Under the pieces are notes generated by a model that was not told the origin of the DNA, made no database searches, and worked only from the letters and a program-made list of their open reading frames with translations. Positions 12,701-23,500 of a stretch of 64,000 nucleotides of DNA are shown here, in pieces (the stretch's first letter is position 1; every line of letters starts with the position of its first letter). Where the stretch lies: assembly GCF_002078875.1 (NCBI RefSeq), contig NC_034415.1, forward strand, positions 24,033,381-24,097,380, read 5' to 3'. Origin of the DNA: Numida meleagris. Taxonomy: Eukaryota > Chordata > Aves > Galliformes > Numididae. The translations under genes were made by a program, and so were the position numbers.

Positions 12701-14492
12701 GCTTCTAATGCAACAAGCTCCCTGTTGTCTAAAACGTTTAGTATTAAGAAATTATATAATTATATGAAGGCAGAAGCTAAACTAGCCATCTCAGTTTGTT
12801 GGATCCTAGAGCTGAGTCAGGCCAAGAGCAGTTTTTGGCTTGACCTCCAGGAAAAGCCCCTGAGCTGCAGCCAGCCTTCCCCAGATGCAAGCACCGCTCT
12901 GTAGGGCTGCAGGAGTTGTCTTCTGAAGGAGCCCACTAGTTGCTTTCCTTACTTTATTTTACAAAATATGCTAGTCAGCTTTCAGTTTGAGTACAGTAAT
13001 GCATTTCAGCTGGACAGAATCTAACTATTTAAATTAGACCGATAGCTATCACCCTCTCTCCCTTAGGAAGACTTAAGTAATGCACCCAACTGAAGTAAGG
13101 CAGATCTCTATATGTCTATAGCTATTTTTTTAAATCCTAGAAGCAGAATGTTTCCTGTGTTACAGCAGCAAGGTGCCTGCGTGTCAGTGTGGATCATAAT
13201 AACCTCGTGTGTATTTGTTCACTTGTGCCACGGGCCAAGTCCTCCCAAAGCAGCTGCCTGGTGCAACGCAAGCAGCAAAGCAGGTCTGTAAAGCTGGGGG
13301 TTGTCATGTGTGGTAGGACTTCAGTGAGTGTACTGCCAGCTGGACGGGCTTCCTACAGGTCTGTTCTCAGCCCCACCTTTCTCCTGCCTCTACCTGCAAA
13401 GTGTGCTGCAGGATCTGACCAAGAACGTTTGTGCTTCCGCTGCAGGTGGTTTCCACCGCTCGGCTATCAGATAGCCAGCAGGGGTTAGACCAGGTCTGCT
13501 GCTGCTGTTCTACGTTCTGTCCTTGGGAGAAGAGGAGGAGGTAGGACTCGTGTGCTGTTGAGCTCCGGCTGCGTGCTGAACATGAGCCTACCCGAACTGC
13601 ATAAGCTGTGCGGAGCTTTATGCTGGGCTGGGTGTGGTGAGAAATAGTCAGAGCTCAGTGGTGAACCGAACGTAGCAATGGCTGTGAAACAGGCTAATTC
13701 ACTGTGCTCTAGAGCACGCTATCTATAACCAGATCAGAAAATCAAAGGCTTTTCTCCGTATTTGTCTTGATTTCCAGAACTAGTAGCACAAAATGATTTT
13801 GTCCAAGAACTTTTTTCATTCTTAAAACTTTTCTTTTCTTAGCGTCTTAAATGTCCAGGTGAAATCGCTCATGACAGCATCTGTAGGCATTTATTATCAC
13901 TTCAACAAAACGAGGCTCAGATTTAATGAGCACCACCTTCTCTATTTTATTTAGATTGCATTGGGTTAGATACGCCAAGCATTGCTGCTGGTTATTACAC
14001 TACGTCATAGATTATTTTCATTTGGATAGCAGACCTATTTGGTACAGTATTAGAACTTGCATATTAGTAAGTGTATGAATAGCTATGCATATGATCAATG
14101 AAGTTATTCTCTCCAATATATATATTATACATTTTATAGGCAAGTTATTTTATGTATTTTATGCTATACATGTTATTCTATGCAATTTTTACAAGAAGCT
14201 GGTCAAGTTCTGCCCTTACCTCTCCAGCAGAGAACTAAGGGTCAGGAAGCTATTCCACATCTAGGTATTTATGGCCAACTTGTGCTTGTTATTCTTGTAC
14301 CAAACAGATCTTGTTTTTCCTTCCCAGTGTTTACCCTCTTGATTTATTTAGAGATCAATCTTAAATACCTTTCAACCTTTGTTTTTCTAGGCTAATGCTT
14401 CTATTTTTATTTTGCTTGTCAGTGGGTATAATATTCAAGAAACTTAGTTTTCCTGAAAAACAAAATCTTGTCTATTTTGTAGTCACTGAAAC

Positions 14493-14524
<32 letters not shown>

Positions 14525-17500
14525 GAAAAAAAAAATATAAAAGCCAGGCATGTTTTAAGTGATGGAAGGATTGTTGCCTGATTGCTCAGTGTCTTGCAGT
14601 GAATTTTGACTGATAATGGAAGTAATAAAAACATTCCCATTAAACCTGTGGAACATGCAGCTTGGATCCACAAGGCAATCTACCTCTGCACATTCTCGTA
14701 GCCATTACCTTCTCTCATTTGAGTAAACCGGGTTATGCTGTCCTGGACCTGACCAGGAATGCAGCATTGTGTGAACCCCTACAGATAAAGCCAGGACCAG
14801 GCCTGTATGGTATTTCAAGGCTATTTCTGTGCAGAGCTTCACTTGAGCAATGAAAGTTTCTTTAACCAGATATGCCAGTCTGAAAGTGCCCCATAGGCAG
14901 TTCCCGTATGGCTTTTGGCAGATCTCATGTGAAGCTGTCAGACTCCTTCTTACCAGAGCACACAGACACTGCCACGCCAAGCCCTTTTCTGCCCCCAGGT
15001 ATGTTCTGGAGCTGCCCACTTCCCAGGCGGCCGTTTTGTTTCTGCTTCTGCTACCTGATGCAAAACAGGTGGAAGAACAGAATCCGTTTGCTGCAGTGAC
15101 TTCTATTTGTCTTTACTGCAGTGGAGGTTTGCCTGTAGGAAAGGAGGTATTCCAGGTGAAGACAGGAATTTAGACTGACTTTATTACCTTGCCTATTAGC
15201 TGAGAGATGACTTGGGAAATCTGTAATGTCCCCAGGGAATCCTGTCCACCTAGGTTATTTCGTGACGCAACTGTTCTCTCTCAAAGAGATGTGTTTAGGA
15301 TAGGTGTCCTTTTGGAAACCATCCAGTAAGCTGAGAACAGAATTCCTACTGAAATTAGTACCCATGTTTTTGTTACTGCATTTAAATGCGCAAGAACAGC
15401 CATGGCCTTCAGCCAGGACTCAGTGCACCCAGCCCAGCGGGACGGAGGGGTGCTCAGACACAGGCCTCTGGTGAAGTTCCTGCTTTGTTGGGGTTTGTTG
15501 GAACAGCTCAAAATTAAGTCAGCCACGGTCTCCCAAGTTCTGTGGTAATGTTGAAAAGGGATTTGTGGTTGCAAATGCTTCATGAAAGCATTCTGACAGG
15601 GTGCAGCCTAGCAAACAAGCTTTAAATAATCTAGAAAGATAACTAACATATTTCTGTAGTAGCTGAGCAGCAGTGTTTCTGCTCCTGCAGTTGGAATCCC
15701 AGCAAGAAGTTTCCCACCTGTTTTTTTTCCCCTTCCCTTTAAGCCTCTCTAGCTATTGCAGTTACCTCTAGTCTCACTGTAATGACTCCCGAGTAACAAG
15801 GTGTATGCTAGGCTAAATGCTGTAAATTAGACCTAGAGAACTCCCAGGGCTTTCTGGATAGCTGTTTGACTGTGGTTGTGTTGTTTGTTTTTGACATAAC
15901 AAATGGAGTACCTCCACATTTACTGTCTGAAAGCTTTCCACCTGTAGCTCAGCATTACTCCATGTTGGTATTTTAACATGACCGGAGTTTGTTTGTGTCT
16001 GGCAACGTTTCTCTTAGTGATTGTAGCAGGCTTGGAGCAGGGCATGGCTATTCCATCCCAAACATTAAGACAGGAGAGTAAGATAATTGGAAGTGTTTCC
16101 TTACATCTTCGTAATACCTTGAAGGAGTGTTGGTGGCGTAATGTCGCATGGTGTGTGTGTCTGCGCCAGAAGCAGTGAGTGCATCACCTGCATGAGAGCT
16201 GCACCCCAGCACATGGCCAGGGTGGGATTGCAGTGGGGTTTCATTCTTAACCCCAGCCCTGGAATGGCTTTGTGTATAGCACCAGCTTAGATATTCTGGT
16301 GCACTTCATGTAGCGTGAAGAGCCTGTCATTGCACAGGGATGAGCTCAGGCCGTGCTGGGTATCTCCAAGTTTCGCAGCTGTTCACATGTGGGTATTTCA
16401 GGGTAAAATAGGCCTTTGTCTTCCCGCCAGGCAGTCCATATTCAGCAAAATGACCTCTCTGTATTCATGGCCTTCCTCTTACACAGCTTTCTGGCTCACA
16501 AGGGCCCTTCAGCACGTGCCTCACTTGCACTGAGGCCCATGGCCTGCTGCTTGCTCGTCTCCTGGGTCCTGTGGTGCCTTCCAGTCATGTGTTTGTGCGA
16601 GCAAGCATGCCAGTGGGTCAGATCCAAGTATTTTGGTGCTGTTTGGGTGCAGGAGCTGCCTGCATTGAGCAGCACGTCTCTGGTCACAGAGTGGTGGTGC
16701 AGTGGTGTGTGGTGGGCCTAGTTCTGTCAATATGCTGTTGCTGTAAGGCCTCAAGTTTTCCTCCAGGTAGCTGGTCTTAATGTCAGCAGAGCTCTTGCTG
16801 CTTTCCATGAAAGCATGTGTAAGCAGGGCAGCTTTGTGTTGTCAGGACTGACAACAAGACACCGTGGCCTCCAGTCTGTTGGTGTTGTTTTTGTGTAAAA
16901 CAAACATGGGTAAGATCCAAAGAAGAGCATGTAAAGAAGTAACAGACTGGAGATGTTGCTTAGAGAAGAGGTTGGCTGCATAATTACTGAAGGACATCAT
17001 AGCTTATTCATTTGTGCAGTGGAACGTGCACGGCTCAGCCTGGCTGCTCCAGTGACTGAAGGCATTTCGTATGCAACTGTAAAAAGAAGGTGTGTTTTCT
17101 GGTGACAGGCTGGGGAAGGCCCCCGTGTTCATTGACTGCCTCTGTGCATTGAAAACTTTTAAAATAAGTAGGAAAAATACGTTCTGGAAGTACTCTGCTT
17201 GTATAACTGAGTCCTGAGAGAGCTATTTATGATTTTTCTACCTGTTCTTGGCACAGGCGTTTTTTCTGTTAGAAGTGGTTTGACAGTTGGATGAGATCAC
17301 TCTTGGATTCGTGCCCTGCGAGCTAAAAATGCAGAGTCACTGCTTGTGAGGACAAGACTGAGCTGGAAGAAAATAGAAACATTGCCCTTGCGTTGGCTGC
17401 TAATACTGCATTGGGAAGGGGAGCAGCTACATAAAGCTTTAGCATGGCTTAGTTTTTGTCCAGTCATTCCTTGTCTTTAGATAGTGTACTACTTTAAAAT

Positions 17501-20500
17501 AACCCGAGCAAAAAACACCAAAACATGTAGCAATAATCATTGATGTCTGAGACGTTCCCTTCAGATTAATAAATGACAGCAGAGATGAGCTGATAGTCGG
17601 AAGCAATGCCTCTGGCCATTTACTCCTGCTGCTCATTAACTCATGGCTGAAATAATTAATGTTATTATCAAACGGCACTAAACGAATAGCCACATTGCCT
17701 TTTTTGCATGTGTTAATTCTCACAGGAGTGTGACATGGGAGTGCACTTGGGAGAGGTGACAGCCTCCTCACAGTGCGATGCTCCGGGCTGCGCGTGGGCA
17801 TCGCTAACGAAAATCCTTGGTATGCAGCAGCAGTGCTGGGAGTGCTGCCTGATGCAAACCCTGTTGCACTGCAGCTCAGAGTGCTGGAGGAGTTGCAGAC
17901 ATGCCCTGCTGGCTGCCCAGGGCCGGGCAGAAGGGAGGAGCTGGTGTTGGGGTGGTGATGGGGACACATCTCCCAGCTGGTGAGCTACAGTGACACATGG
18001 GACAGCTGTTGAGGGAGGCTCCTGCTGCACTGACCCCGGTGCATGGCAGGTTTGGTGAGTGTCCTTCACTTATCTGTGGCTTTCTAACGAGCTGATGGAG
18101 AAACGTGCAGGAAAAGCCCTGTGGTTAAGCTGTTGCCAAACCTAGCATGACTGTGTGCTATTATTGGCCTTGGAAGGCTGCTGGGTCCTCTGTGCAGTCT
18201 GGGTCCCTGCTTGTGGCCTGGGCTCAGGTTTTGAGTCATGTGCATTGATCTCAGGGACATGCACTTAATGCTGGACTGGAACACTTTGTGTTTCTGACAC
18301 TTTGTCAGAAATTCGGATGCAATTAAGACAATAAAAATGACTACAGATCTGAGTGTGCCATCGAACCACCAAGGTGTGGCAGCTTCCTGCTTGAGCAAGC
18401 ACTTGTAATTGAAGATGACTTTGTTAAAAGTGTAATTAAAATATTTCAGATTGAGTACAAGGCTATGATCAGGTGAAGCGTAATGCAGGTTCCTGAGGTT
18501 TGGAACAAACCCTGCTGTCACGGGCTGCCTTGCTGGCTGGCACGGTCTCAAAGCAGGTGCCGCACACCAGCTGTCTCTTTGCGTTATAGCAGAACCATTG
18601 GTTTGCTCTCCTCTTGCTGAGGGCTGCCAGAAATCTGCACTGTGTGATGGTGTCCCACTGTCCTGGACTCGGTGCTGCAGGGCCTGATGGAAAAGTCTCC
18701 AGCACTTCTGTTCTGCTTGCCCTGTCTGGGGAAGCCCTTGCTCCCAACCATTGCAGGTCAGTGCAGCTTGGCTGGAGTGCTCTTGGCCTGCTCCCCAGGT
18801 GAGGGAAGGTCTCTGGCAGGCTGTGCCAAAAACATTCTCCTGAGTTGCCCCTTCTTACGTGGGGAGGTGGGGAACAGACTATTTATAAAGAGGTAGATCA
18901 TCTGAGATACCTGACGTTGATCTGTTTTCATCATCTGTGTTGCCTCGTGCTGTAGGCTAAATTAACACCTCCCAGAAGTCTGTACATGGGAGATATTGTT
19001 CCAGCTCTACCTGCTGTGTCTGTGTCAGCCCTGTTTGAGGAGCTTGCTGTATGAGGACTTGGATCTGATGCTGTGTTGTGGATATCCGTTAAAACTTGTT
19101 TTAGATGAGGCTATTGTGTTCCGGGTGGCCCTCTTTGCCTTGGGAACATGCTTGCTATATCATTGAAAGATAATGCCCAGATAACATGTGCCCTGATCTT
19201 AGAGATGAGATCACTCTTCACTTGATGTCACCGATCCTTTGATATCGTGCCCACTTTATATTCCTGAAGTCCATTCCTCCTCCTGCGTAGGAATCAATGA
19301 TGTTTTTCTGCTGTATGTTACTGTGTTGTTAATAGTCCAGACCAGCTCTTGTACTGCACACTGAAATATACATAGACACGTGGAAGCACAGCCTGTACAT
19401 ATTTATACTTCGGCTGCCGTCCCGTGATGGATTGCTCAAGTCTTTGGTGCATGCGTATTTTCACGTTCACTATTTTGGCTCTTTCCCGCTGCTGTTCCTC
19501 TTAGCTAATTAGAGCCGATTTCTGTAACTTTGCTACCTTGTTCCTGAAGTACTGGGAATGGCTGAGTTCTTCTTAGAATCGCCTTCAAGCTGAAGTAATG
19601 AATTGCCAGAAGATACACTTGAGCACTCTTGCTATTTCTGAAGTGTTGGGGCCAGTATTTCAGGATTGTCTGAAGGCCCTGACAGGTGAGTGCTGGTTCC
19701 CAGCTTTTCAGGCGCTGCAGTGACCGCACAGTCAGTGATAAGTGTTTGCTTTTGGAGAGGTGAAGAGTCAGATCGGTGCCCACACAGCCGATGATGGGAG
19801 CTGCTGTAAAGGAGACGGCAGGACCGGTATTTCAGGGACAGCGCCGTGTTAGATCACCTTGGGCCACCCTCATCCCCACGTGCTCCGGAACAGCACTGCG
19901 AGGTGAGCAGGAGCTGCTGATGCTTGGCCTGGCTCGCAGAAGCAGGTGTGTGAGCTCGGGGTTTTGTCTGCTGTGCCCTGAGGTGGGGCAGAGCCTCTGT
20001 GCTGCGCTGCACCCCGGCCTGGCATCGGGAGAGCACGCGGCGATCAGCCCTGCTGCTTTTAGCCTTTATCCCTTTGGTTTACACTAGAAACAATTGCAGT
20101 GATTGATGCCTTACGCTTTCCAGAACGTAAATAGGCGTCTGCAGGAAGTGCGAAGGATTCCTGTGGGTTAGTGTTCTGTCAGCCCCTCCCTCGCAGCTCT
20201 GCTGTGTTTCCCCCATCTCGTGCTTGAATGCAGCCTTCAAAGAAACCTTAACTGCATTAGCTGTTTACCAGTTTTTTGCTAACCTCTATTTTTGCCTCCT
20301 GCTTGCCAGCAGTGAGCGCGTGGGATGCAGCAGGTTTGCTTTGGACCCTTCAGGCAGAGACAGCCTGTGACGTTTGTCTTCATTCCCTCCCCCTGCTCTC
20401 CAGCGCCAGGTTTCTCTGTTTTATTTTCTTCTTCCCAAAACTTCAGGTCTTTATTTGTTGTGAAATCTGCTCCTCGTTCTCCCAGCAGCCATCTCTCTCC

Positions 20501-23500
20501 AAGCGCTGTGCATGTACAGCCATAGTGCTGTAACTACCGCCTCCTCTTGCCGGTCCTGAGAGGGGCTTTCTGCAGAGATAACCGCTTGGTGCGAGGAGGA
20601 GAGGATCGGTGCGAGCAGTGCAGATGTTTCTGTTTGCGTATGAGTGAGGATGATGTGCATACATGTGCTCTTCTGCTAGCACCAGCTGCAGCAGGGGCTG
20701 CTCCGTCTCCAGGTGGCTGCTCTGCTTTGTCATCCTTGGGGCGCAGCACTCTGCGTGCCCCTGAGTAACATCTGGGGCAGCTCTCCTTCCTGGTTCTGCT
20801 TGCTGCCACAGCTTGACAGAAACGTGTGGATTTCTGTGAATTGTTTGTGGATATTTTCCCTCTACATATAAAAATAGCCTGTTAAAATAAACACGCTGGG
20901 AGCTGTGGGGTGAGGGCTGTGTTGTCTCCCAGGAGCTGTGTACTGGTGCCCCAAGAGGAGCTGTCAGAGGGCTCTGGCTGGAGATGGGCAGTTGAGTGGT
21001 CTGAGACTCACAGGAACGTGCAGGTGGGTGTGGTACCTCTTCGCTGGAGAAATTCACCCCTTGAAATTTGATGGGATCGGTGGAGAGAGAAACAGGGGCA
21101 GCTAAATCCAGCAGGGAGCTGGTGACCAAGGACCTTCTTAGTAGGAATGCAGCCAGGGATGTGGCCCTGGAGCCAGAGAAGCCTGCTCTGCAGTCTGGAA
21201 ATGTAAAAAAATTATCTGGTTGTATCAAGAGATTGTGCTTCCAGGGATTAATTACTGCTTTTTAATTACCACTTTTCCCCTCCCACTCCTTCTTGCTAAT
21301 CTTTGGTATTTAGGGTTGCTTTGGTGGGCAGTGAGATCTCCAGCCAGCTGCCCCCACAGTGCAGCAGGTGCTGTACGGACGGAGCCATCAGCTGGGCTGG
21401 GCAGTGGGCGGCCTGTGTGACAGCACATGTAACAAGTGTGACACCACGTCCCTTCTCACTGCCTGGGAAGGCAGCGTGCATCCAATTCGCCCTGGGTCTG
21501 CTGGGCAAACCCAGCCTCAATGCCTCTCGCTGTGCGTGCGTTCCTGGCCCGGCTGTCAGTCCCTGCTGTCTCTTCCAAATGGGAGAGGTGAGACGAGGGA
21601 ATTTTTCTTTAAAAGGAACTCCTTAGCGTAAGTGCTCAGCTATTGCAGTTATTTATACTGCTTGGCTACCTGGAAGCAGGAATATAAAAGGTTGGGTAAC
21701 GATTTCATTACACGATGTTTTATGGCAACTGGTATTCAGCTTTATAAATGAACTGTTCTCTCCTGTATGGCAGAAAAAGGTTTTTATATTTGGCAGTCTG
21801 CTCGTAATATTCTAAGGATTATTAAAGTAAGCTGTAGTTGCAGTATAATGCACATTATAATGGCAAGTGGTTTTACAGTAATATGTCTTGGGGGAGGATA
21901 TTATTTCAGAACGGGTATTAACATACGGATGGAGCTCGAATCTTTTCATCCAGGTCAGAATGGCATTTCCAGAAAAGGCCTCTGGACCATTATCCCAGTT
22001 AGTTCCTTATGAGTAATAAAGTAGCGAGAAGAGAACATTTCGTACAATTCAGCGGGGATTTTGCCAGAAGCAGAAAAAGCAAGATCTTTTTTCTCACCTC
22101 CTGACTTGACACCTGTAAGCTGAAGTTGTCTGTGTCAAGGCTCCTTAGAGGTGGGAAGCTGGGAGGCTGAAGCTGCGTGCGGTGCCGGTGCTGTGAGGGC
22201 AGTGGTGCAGCAGGGAGGCAGGTGTGGCCCCAGTGCAGCTGAATGTGAACCGCCCCAGCAGCCCCCAGACAGCACAGTGCAGGATGGACATGAGCGTAGT
22301 GGAGCGAGTGCAGAAAGGAGCTGTGGGAGCCACTGGGCCGTTCAGTTTGAACAGCTTATTTGTATTAACTAAGTAGGCAGCGACCACAGGGAGCCTAAGT
22401 GCTGTGCCTTCTGGTATTTGAAAACTATAGAAAAAAGACTTGGGATAAACATAGGTGGGGGGAAGTTTGTCTCCTTTGTTGGGCTGAATGCACGGATGTG
22501 CTGGTGATGTGTTCAGGTGCCAGTCAGTAATGCAGAGTGACGCACTGAGGGCGGTGGGTCGGGGGGGAAGGAAAAGTAGAGCTGGAAACCCCCAGCACGG
22601 AGGTGGAAAGCAGGGGCAGGAGGCAGCAGTGAGGCGTTGAGTTCTGGAGCTGCTGGATGTCAGAACTGTTCGTCTCACCTCTGACCTTCCCGAAAGGATA
22701 ATCCGTGCATGCTGGTGCAATTATTAAAAGCAACAAACAAACAAAAGCCCCGATAACATACTGCTGATATGCCGCGGACAGGGATCTTAAAATAATCTTT
22801 ATCCAGGGATTAAGAGTTTCTGATCTGCCACTGACCTGCTTTCAGAGAATTACAAATTCATTACACTTGCAGGAGCAAGATGGAAGCATGGTAAAACAAA
22901 ATAGCAGCAGTTTTACAGCAGCACAAATAACCAGGGTAAGTTGCATTGATGAGAAAACCTCCAACAAAAAATCATGCTGAACATAACATTTTCTAGGCAG
23001 AACCCCAAGCACGCCTGGGAATCCACGTGCAGAAACCGTGTCTGGGCCTTTCCAGCAACGTGTGAAAATGTTTATTTTCACTAGAAGTAAAAAAAATGCC
23101 GACCTCTGGATGCCCTGTATGATTTCCCCCTCCATCCCCGCCAGCGGAGGAGGATTGAGAACGACATGAAGACACAAACCCCTCTGTAGATCCGCAGTCT
23201 GAATTGGTGCTGTTCCCGCAGGGCCAGCAAGAGGAGCACAGGATCTGTATGCACAGAGCCAGGGAGAGCCGTGCTGCGGGGAGACGGGGCATGCGGGGAC
23301 TGCTGCCCTGCTCCTGCATTCCAGAGGGGGAAGGAAAACTGGTGAAAGCAAACTGAGTGCCAGTGAGCGATTTTTGTTTTGCTGGCTGGCGCTAATATGG
23401 GAGTTTGATTATTTGGTTTGGCCATATACATATATGGCCCAACCTTGTTTATATATGTATATAAATTTGTATGGAGGAATAGTTAGCGTGAAATTTTGTC

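Noticed and set aside
17439..17969. 176-codon minus-strand open frame in RNF11 intron 1
   Set aside because: No homology recognised and overlapping open frames on the other strand; consistent with chance.
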